A stretch of 64,000 bases of DNA from Coprenecus sp902388455 (lineage in GTDB: Bacteria; Bacteroidota; Bacteroidia; Bacteroidales; UBA932). Location of the stretch: the NCBI GenBank assembly GCA_963931615.1, contig OZ007032.1, positions 868,001 through 932,000 of the forward strand, read 5' to 3'. Both the position numbers and the translations under genes were made by a program. The notes beneath the pieces are model-generated. The model saw only the letters and a list, made by a program, of their open reading frames with translations. It was not told the origin of the DNA and did not search any database. Within the stretch, counting starts at the first letter, position 1. Each line of letters opens with the position of its first letter. Below are positions 1-8,563 of this stretch, piece by piece.

Positions 1-670
1 TGAATGCTGTTACGAGGAAACCGATGATAGGGAAGAGCTTCTTCTCTGTAGGAGATACCGGACGGGGCGGCTTCATCCTGATGAGTCTCTCTTTCTTGGT
101 GGTGAGCAGCTTCATGATAGGAGGCTGGATCACAGGAACGAGGGCCATGTAGGAATATGCCGATACGGCGATGGCTCCCATGAGGTCGGGAGCAAGTCTC
201 GAGGAGAGGAAGATGGCGGTAGGACCGTCAGCACCTCCGATGATACCGATCGCACCGGCCTCAGCGGGAGAGAACCCGAGGGCAAGGGCCACGGTGTAGG
301 CTCCGAAGATACCCAGCTGGGCGGCAGCTCCGATGAGCAGCAGCTTGGGGTTGGAGATCAGGGCGGAGAAGTCGGTCATCGCACCGATTCCGAGGAAGAT
401 CAGAGGCGGGTAGAAGCCCTTGATCACACCATAGTAGAGTATGTTCAGCACAGAGCCTTCCTCGTATATGCCGACCGACAGGCCGGGAAAGAGGGGGATG
501 TTGCCGATGATGATACCGAATCCGATAGGAACGAGCAGCATGGGCTCCCATTCCTTCTTGATTGCGAGGTAGATGAACACAAGGCCGATGCAGATCATCA
601 GCAGATATGTCCACTCGAAATTCGCAAATCCGGTATACTGCCAGAATTGTCTTAAATTTTCACCAATCAT
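1..670 (-). CDS. mmdB: Sodium-pumping methylmalonyl-CoA/oxaloacetate decarboxylase beta subunit, 3' end outside window
   Basis: This is the 5' part (about 223 codons) of the membrane beta subunit that decarboxylates carboxybiotin and exports Na+. The protein starts MIGENLRQFWQYTGF at the ATG whose complement is 668-670 and reads open to the window edge. Visible family features are several hydrophobic helices, the GIIGGADGPT segment that belongs to the conserved core of OadB/MmdB/GcdB, and a conserved N-terminal IPLFPGL stretch. It begins one base after the biotin-carrier stop, so it is the last visible gene of the decarboxylase operon. Whether the substrate is methylmalonyl-CoA or oxaloacetate is inferred from the neighbours (mmdA and epimerase), which favour methylmalonyl-CoA. 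Confidence 0.93.
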   Translation of the reverse strand, partial: MIGENLRQFWQYTGFANFEWTYLLMICIGLVFIYLAIKKEWEPMLLVPIGFGIIIGNIPLFPGLSVGIYEEGSVLNILYYGVIKGFYPPLIFLGIGAMTDFSALISNPKLLLIGAAAQLGIFGAYTVALALGFSPAEAGAIGIIGGADGPTAIFLSSRLAPDLMGAIAVSAYSYMALVPVIQPPIMKLLTTKKERLIRMKPPRPVSPTEKKLFPIIGFLVTAF

Positions 671-671
671 A

Positions 672-1118
672 CTATCCTATAATAGCTAAGGGGGTTCCTT
701 CCATTACGGAATCGCCTTTGTTGACTTTAATACTCTTGATTACGCCGTCTGCAGTGGCCTCTATCACATTCTCCATCTTCATAGCCTCGAGGACCATTAT
801 CTTCTGGCCGTTCTTAACGGTGTCGCCTTCCTTCACGCACACTTCCAGAATGACTCCGGGAAGGGGAGAGGATACGGTCGTACCGCCTGCTGAAGGTGCT
901 GGAGCTGCTGCTGCGGCGGGTTTGGGTGCTGCTGCCGATACGGCGGGAGCGGCGGTTGCGGTTTTCACTACTTTAATGGCAGTGGGTTTGACGATAGGTT
1001 TCTCAAACTCTACCTTGAAGTTGGAACCGTTTACCTCTACGGAAGCTACCGACTCCTGGACATCGTTGATGACCACATTGTAGTCATTGCCGTTGATTTT
1101 GAGTTTATATTCTTTCAT
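672..1118 (-). CDS. mmdC: Biotin carboxyl carrier subunit of the decarboxylase
   Basis: A 148-residue biotin carrier. The N-terminal 45 residues form a small beta domain; residues about 50-78 are an Ala/Pro-rich flexible linker; residues about 80-148 are a biotinyl/lipoyl domain with the signature EAMKMEN, which places the biotinylated lysine at K114. It carries the carboxyl group from the alpha subunit (mmdA) to the membrane beta subunit. It lies 11 bases after the OadG-like gene and one base before mmdB, consistent with co-translation of a stoichiometric complex. The Ala/Pro linker is typical of mobile carrier domains. Confidence 0.95.
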   Translation of the reverse strand: MKEYKLKINGNDYNVVINDVQESVASVEVNGSNFKVEFEKPIVKPTAIKVVKTATAAPAVSAAAPKPAAAAAPAPSAGGTTVSSPLPGVILEVCVKEGDTVKNGQKIMVLEAMKMENVIEATADGVIKSIKVNKGDSVMEGTPLAIIG

Positions 1119-1129
1119 GGTCTGTATTG

Positions 1130-2059
1130 TTATCTTTGGTTCTTTTTAAGTGTGGGGGTCTGACGTAGTGTGTAGATCTTCGAGCTCCAGGGCGAGTAGC
1201 TCCTGTCTGTATGGCTCATGGTGATGGTGAGACTCTCGTGGTCGTGTGCCTCGCTCTCCTCATGGAAGAGGTGGAGGGCAAGCGCGATGGCCGCATAGGT
1301 CTCCGCCGAGGTCTCTTTTACTATTGTCCCTGCAGCTTCAGTGTCGGCAGTAGCCGCGGTTGATTTCTTCTGCTGCTTGCTGGTCGCAACATGTCCGGTG
1401 AACTTGAATATGAAGCACAGGATAATGAGTGCACAGAATACCACCAGCATGGCTGTCAGGGTAAGAATCCATCCACCCGGGTCCTCCCTGGCCATTATCT
1501 GGCTTTTGGACTCCTCGTCCACTCCGGCGTTGTTGGTGCTCGGAGAGGTCCAGGGCATGATAGCCCAGCCCTCGCCGCTGCCGTCGTTGGAACCTATTCC
1601 GTCTTCGATACGTCCGTAGGACTGGTCTACGCCGAGGTTCTTGGGCACGGCTATCTTGTCGATGACGGTACGTCCGTCGCTGGCCACGAAGTAGATGGTG
1701 TCAGACTCTTCCAGGGTAAAGTTGATGTGGAAGGTTCCGTGGTAGGGGTTGTTGTCCGCCCAGAAGAGGGTGTGCTGACGGGGAGGTATCTTCGTCAGGA
1801 CATCCGCCTTGGGGATGATGTATTTCTTCAGGTTGTTCGGATCGTTGGTCAGGAAGCATCCGCCGATATCCACCGTACCGTAGGAGGTATTGAAGAGCTC
1901 GAACCAGCCGTTGTGGAAGCCGAAATCGTCCTCGAAGTTGGTCTCATTGTGGATGAGCAGCTCGTTCAGACGCATATCGCTCTGGCTCTGGGCACTCAGG
2001 GTGAATACTGACAGAGTCGCAGCAAGACCCGACACCAATATGAATCTAAATTTGTTCAT
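1130..2059 (-). CDS. Lamin-tail domain fused to an OadG-type gamma subunit
   Basis: 309 residues. A Sec signal peptide (about 1-23, ending LSAQ) is followed by an exported lamin-tail-like beta domain (about 27-150; LNELLIHNETNFEDD and GWFELFNTS are the typical LTD opening). One membrane helix lies at about 196-220 (ILTLTAMLVVFCALIILC), and then comes a cytoplasmic tail ending in SYSPWSSKIYTLRQTP, the ending I associate with Bacteroidales OadG-like gamma subunits. Classical OadG is under 100 residues and has no periplasmic domain, so the LTD is an addition. Position between mmdA (18 bases) and the biotin carrier (11 bases) supports a gamma role holding alpha to the membrane part. The function of the periplasmic LTD is unknown. 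Confidence 0.82.
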   Translation of the reverse strand: MNKFRFILVSGLAATLSVFTLSAQSQSDMRLNELLIHNETNFEDDFGFHNGWFELFNTSYGTVDIGGCFLTNDPNNLKKYIIPKADVLTKIPPRQHTLFWADNNPYHGTFHINFTLEESDTIYFVASDGRTVIDKIAVPKNLGVDQSYGRIEDGIGSNDGSGEGWAIMPWTSPSTNNAGVDEESKSQIMAREDPGGWILTLTAMLVVFCALIILCFIFKFTGHVATSKQQKKSTAATADTEAAGTIVKETSAETYAAIALALHLFHEESEAHDHESLTITMSHTDRSYSPWSSKIYTLRQTPTLKKNQR

Positions 2060-2077
2060 TTCAGTCGGTTTGATGTG

Positions 2078-3640
2078 TTACAAAGGAAGATTGTCGTGCT
2101 TCTTGGCAGGGTTGCTCAGTTTCTTGGTCGAGAGCTGCTCGAGAGCGCGGATTACGCGGAAGCGGGTGTTGCGTGGCTCGATTACATCATCGATATAGCC
2201 GTAGCTGGCTGCCTTGTAGGGGTTGCAGAAGAGGTCGTTGTATTCTTTCTTCTTGGCTGCAGCCTCTTCGGCGCGCTTGTCGGGATCCTCGATGGCCTTG
2301 ATCTCCTTGGAGTAGAGCACTTCAACGGCACCGTCTGCACCCATTACCGCGATGTTGGCTGTAGGCCATGCGTAGTTGATGTCGCCGCGGAGCTGCTTGC
2401 AGCTCATCACGATATGCGATCCGCCATAGGACTTGCGGAGGGTAACTGTAACTTTGGGTACGGTAGCCTCGCCGTATGCGTAGAGCAGTTTGGCACCATG
2501 GAGAATGATTCCGCCGTACTCCTGCTGTGTTCCGGGCAGGAAGCCGGGAACGTCCACGAGGGTAACGAGAGGGATATTGAATGCATCGCAGAAACGTACG
2601 AAACGTGCTGCTTTCCTGGAAGAGTTGATGTCCAGGACACCGGCCAGGTACTTGGGCTGGTTGGCCACGATACCGACGGATGTGCCTCCCATGTGTGCGA
2701 AGCCGACAATGATGTTCTTTGCGTAGTCCTTGTGTACTTCGAAGAACTCGCCGTCGTCAACGATGCCGCCGATGACCTGATACATGTCGTATGCCTCGTT
2801 GGGGCTGTCGGGGATGATGGAGTTGAGGGAGTCCTCGAGTCTCTCGATGGGGTCTGCGGTGGGTTTGTAAGGGGGCTCCTCGAGATTGTTCTGAGGAATG
2901 AAGGAGAGGAGCTTGCGGATGATGGCGATAGCGTCCTCCTCGGAGTCTGCGGCGAAGTGTGCGACACCGCTCTTGGAAGCGTGTACGGATGCACCGCCGA
3001 GCTGCTCCTGTGTAACCACCTCGCCTGTTACTGACTTAACCACTGCGGGGCCGGTCAGGAACATGTAGCTGGTACCCTTTGCCATGATGTTGAAGTCGGT
3101 GAGGGCGGGGGAGTAAACCGCACCGCCGGCGCAGGGACCGAGGATTGCGGAGATCTGAGGGATGACACCCGATGCGAGGATGTTCCTCTGGAAGATCTCT
3201 GCGTATCCTGCGAGAGCGTTCACACCCTCCTGGATACGTGCTCCGCCGGAGTCGTTCAGACCGATGACGGGAGCGCCCATCTTCATGGCCTGGTCCATGA
3301 TCTTGCAGATCTTCAGAGCGAGGGTCTCGGAAAGGGATCCGCCGAATACGGTGAAGTCCTGTGCGAAGACATATACGAGACGGCCGTCGATAGTACCGTA
3401 GCCGGTAACCACGCCGTCACCGAGGAATGTGGTCTTGTCCATGCCGAAGTTGGTGCAGCGGTGGGTGACGAACATGTCGAATTCCTCGAAGCTGCCTTCG
3501 TCGAGGAGCATGGCGATCCTTTCGCGGGCAGTGTATTTGCCCTTCTGGTGCTGAGAGTCGATTCTCTTCTGGCCACCGCCGAGGCGGGCCTTCTCACGAA
3601 GCTCTATCAGCGCTTTTACTTGTTCAAGCTGTTGGCTCAT
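2078..3640 (-). CDS. mmdA: Methylmalonyl-CoA decarboxylase alpha subunit (carboxyltransferase)
   Basis: 520 residues, the usual length for the carboxyltransferase of the acyl-CoA carboxylase/decarboxylase family. It transfers the carboxyl group of (S)-methylmalonyl-CoA to biotin, giving propionyl-CoA. The two crotonase-like halves are present: GPCAGGAVYSPALTDF and SVTGEVV in the first, DVPGFLPGTQQEYGGII and ANIAVMGADGAVEVL in the second. Propionyl-CoA carboxylase beta chains are very similar; the adjacent biotin carrier, OadG-like and MmdB genes, and the absence of a biotin carboxylase, point to the decarboxylase. It is cytoplasmic and probably docks on the OadG-like protein. Confidence 0.95.
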   Translation of the reverse strand: MSQQLEQVKALIELREKARLGGGQKRIDSQHQKGKYTARERIAMLLDEGSFEEFDMFVTHRCTNFGMDKTTFLGDGVVTGYGTIDGRLVYVFAQDFTVFGGSLSETLALKICKIMDQAMKMGAPVIGLNDSGGARIQEGVNALAGYAEIFQRNILASGVIPQISAILGPCAGGAVYSPALTDFNIMAKGTSYMFLTGPAVVKSVTGEVVTQEQLGGASVHASKSGVAHFAADSEEDAIAIIRKLLSFIPQNNLEEPPYKPTADPIERLEDSLNSIIPDSPNEAYDMYQVIGGIVDDGEFFEVHKDYAKNIIVGFAHMGGTSVGIVANQPKYLAGVLDINSSRKAARFVRFCDAFNIPLVTLVDVPGFLPGTQQEYGGIILHGAKLLYAYGEATVPKVTVTLRKSYGGSHIVMSCKQLRGDINYAWPTANIAVMGADGAVEVLYSKEIKAIEDPDKRAEEAAAKKKEYNDLFCNPYKAASYGYIDDVIEPRNTRFRVIRALEQLSTKKLSNPAKKHDNLPL

Positions 3641-3674
3641 AACTTAATCTTTCGGTTATTAATTAGTGTTTCGG

Positions 3675-4091
3675 TTATTTGTTGTTGGGATCCTCGCACA
3701 GCTCTGTGAGCACGCCGTGGGTGGACTTGGGATGGAGGAATGCGATATTGAGGCCCTCTGCGCCTTTGCGGGGAGCCTTGTCAATGAGTCTTACGCCCTT
3801 GGACTCCATCTCGTTGAGGGCGTTCTGCACACCATCCTTAACGCTGAATGCGAGGTGGTGGATGCCTTCGCCCCTTTTCTCGATGAAGCCGGCGATAGTT
3901 CCGTCAGGAGAGGTGCTCTCGAGCAGCTCGAGCTTGGTCTGTCCGATTTTGAAGAAAGCGGTTCTTACTTTCTGGTCGGGAACCTCTTCGACAGAGTAGC
4001 ATTTGAGGCCCAACATGTTCTCGTAATAAGGAATAGCCTCGTCCAGAGACTTGACGGCGATTCCGAGGTGTTCGATATGTGACAGTTCCAT
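3675..4091 (-). CDS. mce: Methylmalonyl-CoA epimerase
   Basis: 138 residues, a vicinal-oxygen-chelate fold enzyme that interconverts the (R) and (S) forms of methylmalonyl-CoA. It links methylmalonyl-CoA mutase (not in this window) to the decarboxylase encoded next. Metal ligands are visible: His in IEHLGIAV near the start, His in GIHHLAFSV at about 77-85 and Glu in LTELCED at the end. It lies 34 bases upstream of mmdA and 20 bases after yebC, so it is transcribed with the decarboxylase and fits the succinate-to-propionate route of Bacteroidales. Confidence 0.95.
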   Translation of the reverse strand: MELSHIEHLGIAVKSLDEAIPYYENMLGLKCYSVEEVPDQKVRTAFFKIGQTKLELLESTSPDGTIAGFIEKRGEGIHHLAFSVKDGVQNALNEMESKGVRLIDKAPRKGAEGLNIAFLHPKSTHGVLTELCEDPNNK

Positions 4092-4111
4092 AAAAGTATT
4101 TTTAGAGTTGT

Positions 4112-4846
4112 TTATTCTTCGTCAGCCAGTTCCATGGTGTGGTAGACGTTCTGAACGTCATCGTCGTTCTCAAGCTTGTCGATGAGCTTCAGGATGCCTT
4201 CCTTCTCTTCGGGGGTGAGTTTTTTGAGCGGTACGTTAGGAATCCTCTCGAAGCCGCCGGATACGATGGTGAAGCCGTTGTCCTCGAGATATTTCTGGAT
4301 AGCACCGAATGACTCGAACTCGCCATATATATAAATGGTATCCTCATCCTCATCCTTGTACACGTCATCCACTCCGTAGTCGATGAGCTCGAGCTCCAGC
4401 TCGTCCATGTCCACAGGAGAGTCTTTCTTGACCTTGAATACGCATTTGTGGTCGAACATGAAGCTTACGCAGCCCTGTGTGCCGAGCGCTCCGCCTACTT
4501 TGGTGAAATAGCTGCGGATGTTGGCCACTGTCCTCATGTTGTTGTCGGTGGCTGTCTCGATCAGGAATGCGATGCCGTGGGGACCGAAACCTTCGTATAC
4601 GATTTCCTCGTAGTCGCCGGCGTCGTGCTCTACGGCTCTCTTGATGGCTCTCTCAATATTGTCCTTGGGCATATTCTCGCTGCGGGCGGTCTGGATCAGG
4701 GTTCTCAGACGCGGATTGTTGTCAGGGTCGGGTCCACCGGCCTTCGCAGCTATGGTGATTTCTTTTCCGAGACGGGTGAATACGCGGGCCATGTTGCCCC
4801 AGCGCTTGAACTTGCGCTCCTTTCTGAATTCGAATGCTCTTCCCAT
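4112..4846 (-). CDS. yebC: YebC/PmpR family DNA-binding regulatory protein
   Basis: 244 residues with the family N-terminus MGRAFEFRKERKFKRWGNMA and the conserved GGPDPDNNPRLR and MPKDNIERAIKRA segments. YebC-like proteins are cytoplasmic and described as transcriptional regulators; some members act in translation, relieving ribosome stalling. Nothing here says which role applies. It is 13 bases downstream of the TPR gene and 20 bases upstream of mce, so it shares the operon, but that may only reflect the shared promoter. Confidence 0.93.
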   Translation of the reverse strand: MGRAFEFRKERKFKRWGNMARVFTRLGKEITIAAKAGGPDPDNNPRLRTLIQTARSENMPKDNIERAIKRAVEHDAGDYEEIVYEGFGPHGIAFLIETATDNNMRTVANIRSYFTKVGGALGTQGCVSFMFDHKCVFKVKKDSPVDMDELELELIDYGVDDVYKDEDEDTIYIYGEFESFGAIQKYLEDNGFTIVSGGFERIPNVPLKKLTPEEKEGILKLIDKLENDDDVQNVYHTMELADEE

Positions 4847-4859
4847 ATACTTCTTGCTT

Positions 4860-5528
4860 CTACTTCTTTACTTCAATGCGTGTGATGTATTTGTCAATCT
4901 CGTATCCCTCGTATGTCTGGGGATATTTGTCCTTGATGACACGGTAGTGGGCCAGTGCCTCGTCGTTGCGGCCGAGTTCCTCGCAGATGATGCCGGCCTT
5001 GAGCAGGTAGGAAGCTGCGAAGATATTGTCCTCCACACCGGCAGCCTGAAGATAGTAGCTGAGGGCACTTTCATAGTCCTCGCTCATCGAGTATGCATCT
5101 CCGATGCAGGAGAGTGCGCGGGCCTTGAGGACGGGATCCTTGCCGTTGTACTTGGTCAGGTAGCCGATAGCCTCGGGCGCATTGCCAAGCTGAAGCTCGC
5201 AGATTCCGGCGTAGAGATATACCGCCTTGCCTGCCTTGGCACCGTATTCATCAATAATCTGGATGAAACCGAGTGAATTGCCGTCGCCATTGAGGGCCTT
5301 GTCGTAGTCCTCTGCCCTGAAGTACTGTTCCGCGGTGAATGTCTGTCCTTCGGCCTCTTCTTTCAGGGGCTTGGAATAGAACTGGATGATGAGGACGATA
5401 ATCGCCGCAACAACGACCAGACCGGCGCCGATGTAGCCGATCAGTTTGCCGTTTTTCTTAAAGAATACCTCAGTCTTGGAGACGGCCTCGCCGACTGTTT
5501 CGTTGGAAGTGTTTACGTTCTTTGCCAT
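4860..5528 (-). CDS. Membrane-anchored tetratricopeptide repeat protein
   Basis: 222 residues. One membrane helix (about 33-52, GYIGAGLVVVAAIIVLIIQF) follows a short cytoplasmic N-terminus; the remainder is TPR-like helices (for example EAIGYLTKYNGKDPVLKARA and DYESALSYYLQAAG). The topology and size resemble YfgM-like periplasmic TPR proteins, which act with Sec/chaperone machinery, but that homology is an inference. It is the first gene of the seven-gene minus-strand run and is divergent from recF. Confidence 0.8.
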   Translation of the reverse strand: MAKNVNTSNETVGEAVSKTEVFFKKNGKLIGYIGAGLVVVAAIIVLIIQFYSKPLKEEAEGQTFTAEQYFRAEDYDKALNGDGNSLGFIQIIDEYGAKAGKAVYLYAGICELQLGNAPEAIGYLTKYNGKDPVLKARALSCIGDAYSMSEDYESALSYYLQAAGVEDNIFAASYLLKAGIICEELGRNDEALAHYRVIKDKYPQTYEGYEIDKYITRIEVKK

Positions 5529-5563
5529 TTTTGCAATAAATTCTGATTTTTATATAATGGTTG

Positions 5564-5593
5564 CAAAAATACAACAATTTGTGTAATCGCAAA
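5564..5593 (-). promoter_or_regulatory. Promoter of the TPR-yebC-mce-mmd operon
   Basis: On the minus strand TATTTTTG (complement of 5564-5571) matches the Bacteroidales -7 box TAnnTTTG, and TTTG (complement of 5590-5593) sits 18 bases upstream as the -33 element. The transcript would start about 30 bases before the TPR ATG. Confidence 0.55.
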
Positions 5594-5616
5594 GACAAAA
5601 TCACAATAAATTGTTC

Positions 5617-5624
5617 TATATTTG
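5617..5624 (+). promoter_or_regulatory. -7 box of recF
   Basis: TATATTTG matches TAnnTTTG and lies 19 bases before the recF ATG. No clean TTTG lies at the right distance, so only the -7 element is supported. It is back to back with the operon promoter at 5564-5593. Confidence 0.45.
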
Positions 5625-5642
5625 TTGTTAAAATAAAGGAAG

Positions 5643-6755
5643 ATGTATCTACGGAGAATAATCGTTCGGGATTTCAAGAATATCGGCAGTGCAGACGTAT
5701 CTTTCTCACCCAAAATCAACTGTATATGCGGCAATAACGGGGAGGGCAAGACCTGTCTTCTGGATGCGGTTCACTACCTGTCCATGACTAGAAGTTTTCT
5801 CTCTTCCAATGACAGATATACGTATTCCTACGGTAAGGACGAGGCAGTCCTCCACGGAACTTACCGGGATGCCGGTGCTGAGGAGGATATTGCAGTGTCA
5901 GTCCGTTCTGACGGAAATAAGATTGTCAGGCGCAACGGCAAGACTTACAGGCGTCTGTCGGAACACATCGGCCGTATTCCGGTAGTGATGACAGCCCCTT
6001 CGGATATATCCCTGATACATGATTCCGGAGAGGAACGCAGGCGCTTTCTGAATATGATGATATCGCAGATGGACAGGGAGTATCTCCGGGCTCTGTCGGC
6101 ATATAACGGTCTGCTGAAACAGCGTAACGCGGCTCTACGGCAGGAAGGGACGCCGGACCTGCTGATTGATACTATATCGGAGCGGATGTCCGCACCTGCA
6201 GCCTATATCTATGAAAAGAGGAAGGACGCCGCCCAGATGCTGGCATCCAAGTCAGAGGAGTTCTATGCTCTCATCTCCGGAGGACGGGAAAATGTAGAGA
6301 TCCGGTACCGCTCTGACCTGAACAGGACTGACGCGGCATCAGTGTTCTCTTCTTCACTTCCGAAGGACCGGGTCGTGGGATATACCACTGCTGGGATACA
6401 GCGGGATGACCTGGAATTGTACATGGACGGTTATCCGCTCAGGAAGTGTGCCTCCCAAGGACAGCAGAAGTCGTTTCTCATTGCTCTTAAAATGGCTCAG
6501 TATCAGGTGATGCGTCAGAGCAGCGAGGTCCGTCCCATTCTGCTTTTCGATGATCTCTTTGACAAACTGGATTCAACGCGTGTCGCGGCATTGATCCGTA
6601 TGGTGCTGGAAGGGGATTTCGGCCAGATATTCATAACAGATACCGATGAGAAGCGGCTGAGAAGTATTGTAGGCGGGATTACGGATCAGGGTCGTTTTTT
6701 CCATGTCAGCGGAGGAATTATAACTGAAAAGGAACAGGAGTCATGCAACGTATAG
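5643..6755 (+). CDS. recF: DNA replication and repair protein RecF
   Basis: 370 residues, the normal RecF length. RecF is an SMC/ABC-type ATPase that loads RecA at gapped DNA with RecO and RecR. Walker A GNNGEGKT at 30-37, the ABC signature SQGQQKSFLIAL near 276-287 and Walker B PILLFDDLFDKLD near 300-312 are all intact. The ATG at 5643 gives the expected MYLRRIIVRDFKNI start. Its 3' end overlaps the DUF721 gene by 13 bases. The recF-DUF721 pair is common in Bacteroidota and elsewhere. Confidence 0.96.
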   Translation: MYLRRIIVRDFKNIGSADVSFSPKINCICGNNGEGKTCLLDAVHYLSMTRSFLSSNDRYTYSYGKDEAVLHGTYRDAGAEEDIAVSVRSDGNKIVRRNGKTYRRLSEHIGRIPVVMTAPSDISLIHDSGEERRRFLNMMISQMDREYLRALSAYNGLLKQRNAALRQEGTPDLLIDTISERMSAPAAYIYEKRKDAAQMLASKSEEFYALISGGRENVEIRYRSDLNRTDAASVFSSSLPKDRVVGYTTAGIQRDDLELYMDGYPLRKCASQGQQKSFLIALKMAQYQVMRQSSEVRPILLFDDLFDKLDSTRVAALIRMVLEGDFGQIFITDTDEKRLRSIVGGITDQGRFFHVSGGIITEKEQESCNV

Positions 6756-7033
6756 GGGAGAAACTGTTGGGCGAGGTCCTCAGGGATTATATCCAGGAAA
6801 CCGGTCTGGGTGAAAGAATGCAGGCTCTCGATATCTGCGCTCTCTGGCCACTGGCCGCCGGGCAGAGGGTGGCGGAGGCAACTCGTTCTCTGCGTTATGC
6901 GGACGGTGTCCTGTATTGTCAGATGACCTCTTCAACCGTCCGCAATATGTTGTTCTATAATATAGAAGGGGTACGGAGCGAGCTGAACCGCCTTGCCGGT
7001 GGCGCACGGGTAAGGAAGATTGTGCTGCGCTGA
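6743..7033 (+). CDS. DUF721 domain protein
   Basis: 96 residues. DUF721 (DciA-like in part) features are visible: GERMQALDICALWPLAAGQR, then LYCQMTSSTVRNMLFYN and a basic C-terminus. Some DUF721 proteins (DciA) recruit replicative helicase; that role is not shown for short Bacteroidota members. The ATG lies inside the end of recF (13-base overlap), indicating translational coupling. Confidence 0.85.
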   Translation: MQRIGEKLLGEVLRDYIQETGLGERMQALDICALWPLAAGQRVAEATRSLRYADGVLYCQMTSSTVRNMLFYNIEGVRSELNRLAGGARVRKIVLR

Positions 7034-7036
7034 TAT

Positions 7037-7067
7037 TTTGATATATCGTGCAAAATAGTTACCTTTG
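7037..7067 (+). promoter_or_regulatory. Promoter of the DUF4301 gene
   Basis: TTTG at 7037-7040 and TACCTTTG at 7060-7067, separated by exactly 19 bases, a full match to the Bacteroidales consensus. It lies 37 bases before the ATG at 7105. Confidence 0.7.
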
Positions 7068-7104
7068 ATAGCATTAACTGAAAATCAACTTAAAACTAGA
7101 CGAT

Positions 7105-8562
7105 ATGGACAGGTTTATCGAAAATTTCAAGAAGGGATTCCCCTTCCTTAAGCTCGTGGCGGCCGCCACACCCTCCAAAGGTATTCTGGTAATGGATGAG
7201 AAAGCACGGCAGGAGGCCGTGGACAGGTATGAGAAATTCTCGGGCGAGGTCGTGAAATTTGTACCGGCATCAGGAGCTGCCTCGCGCATGTTCAAAGACC
7301 TCTTTGAGGGCAGGGATGTCCTGGCGGGCGGTAATCCTCTGGATCCTGCTTCGAAAGCCCGGAAGTTTGTGGACAATATAGACAGGTTCGCTTTCTACTC
7401 CCAGGAGGATTTTTGCGGTCTCACACCTTTCGGTATCCTGGATCATGTGATAGGGCTGGGTGCTTCGGCCAGCGGCAGGCTCGGACTGGACTACGGTAAC
7501 AGGCCCAAGGGGCAGGTGCTCTTCCACCGTTATGACGGGGAGGCGCGTACTGCTTTTGAGGAGCATCTGGTGGAAGGCGCACTGTATGCCCGCAGTGCAT
7601 CAGGAAAGGTGAGGATTCATTTCACCGTGTCTCCAGCCCATCAGGCGGGCTTCGAGAAGATACTCAGCGAGACTGTCACGAAGTATGAGGAGCGCTTCGG
7701 CTGCAAGTACGACATCTCTTTCAGCGTTCAGGATCCCGCGACGGACATTATTGCTGTCAATGAGGACAATACACCATTCCTCAAGGCTGACGGCAAGCCG
7801 CTCTACCGTCCCGGCGGACACGGTGCGCTGCTGGGTAATCTGGCGGCTGTTGACGGAGACATCATCTTCCTGAAGAATATTGACAACGTAGTGCATCAGA
7901 GATTGCTGGACGAGACAGTGACCTGGAAGAAGGTGCTGGCCGGCAAGCTGCTGGAGGTGCGTGAGAAGATATACGGATTTCTGGTGGCTCTGGATGAGAT
8001 GATGGCTTCCGGTGCTGAGAATCCTGATCTTTTGGCGGAGATCAGGGCATTCCTGGAAAAAGAGTTCTGCGTCACTCTGCCCGAAGTACCGGCCGATATC
8101 TATCCACGTTACCTGCATGCCAAGCTGAACCGTCCCATCCGTGTCTGCGGCATGGTCAAGAACGAGGGCGAGCCGGGTGGTGGTCCCTACATCGTCTATG
8201 ATGCTGACGGGGCTACATCCCTGCAGATTCTTGAAGGTGCGCAGCTTGACATGAATGATTCCGCAACTGTAGCCATGCTCAAAGGCTCTACCCATTTCAA
8301 TCCAGTGGATGTGGTATGCAGCACGGTCAACTATCTCGGTGAAAAGTTCGACCTTCAGCGTTTTGTGGATCCCGAAACAGGCTTTATCAGTCACAAGAGC
8401 TATGAGGGCCGTCCACTCAAGGCGCAGGAGCTCCCAGGTCTCTGGAACGGTTCCATGAGCAATTGGAACACCGTTTTCGTGGAAGTGCCTCTTATTACAT
8501 TCAATCCGGTCAAGACTGTTCTGGACCTGCTCCGTCCGGAGCACCAGCCTGATGCCAGGTAG
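7105..8562 (+). CDS. DUF4301 family protein
   Basis: 485 residues, full length for this Bacteroidota-restricted family of unknown function. The N-terminus carries the conserved FVPASGAASRMFKDLF segment, with internal FHRYDGEARTAFEEHL and GGHGALLGNLAAVDGD; the last two resemble nucleotidyltransferase-like or kinase-like loops, but I cannot assign a reaction. It is monocistronic with its own promoter and converges on the GtrA gene with a one-base gap. Confidence 0.85.
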   Translation: MDRFIENFKKGFPFLKLVAAATPSKGILVMDEKARQEAVDRYEKFSGEVVKFVPASGAASRMFKDLFEGRDVLAGGNPLDPASKARKFVDNIDRFAFYSQEDFCGLTPFGILDHVIGLGASASGRLGLDYGNRPKGQVLFHRYDGEARTAFEEHLVEGALYARSASGKVRIHFTVSPAHQAGFEKILSETVTKYEERFGCKYDISFSVQDPATDIIAVNEDNTPFLKADGKPLYRPGGHGALLGNLAAVDGDIIFLKNIDNVVHQRLLDETVTWKKVLAGKLLEVREKIYGFLVALDEMMASGAENPDLLAEIRAFLEKEFCVTLPEVPADIYPRYLHAKLNRPIRVCGMVKNEGEPGGGPYIVYDADGATSLQILEGAQLDMNDSATVAMLKGSTHFNPVDVVCSTVNYLGEKFDLQRFVDPETGFISHKSYEGRPLKAQELPGLWNGSMSNWNTVFVEVPLITFNPVKTVLDLLRPEHQPDAR

Positions 8563-8563
8563 G

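Noticed and set aside
1391..2011. 206-codon plus-strand frame opposite the LTD-OadG gene
   Set aside because: Shadow frame; the minus-strand protein has a signal peptide, a membrane helix and the OadG tail in operon context.
2075..3034. 319-codon open frame on the plus strand inside mmdA
   Set aside because: It is antisense to a clear mmdA; composition reflects the codon bias of the real gene and there is no domain.
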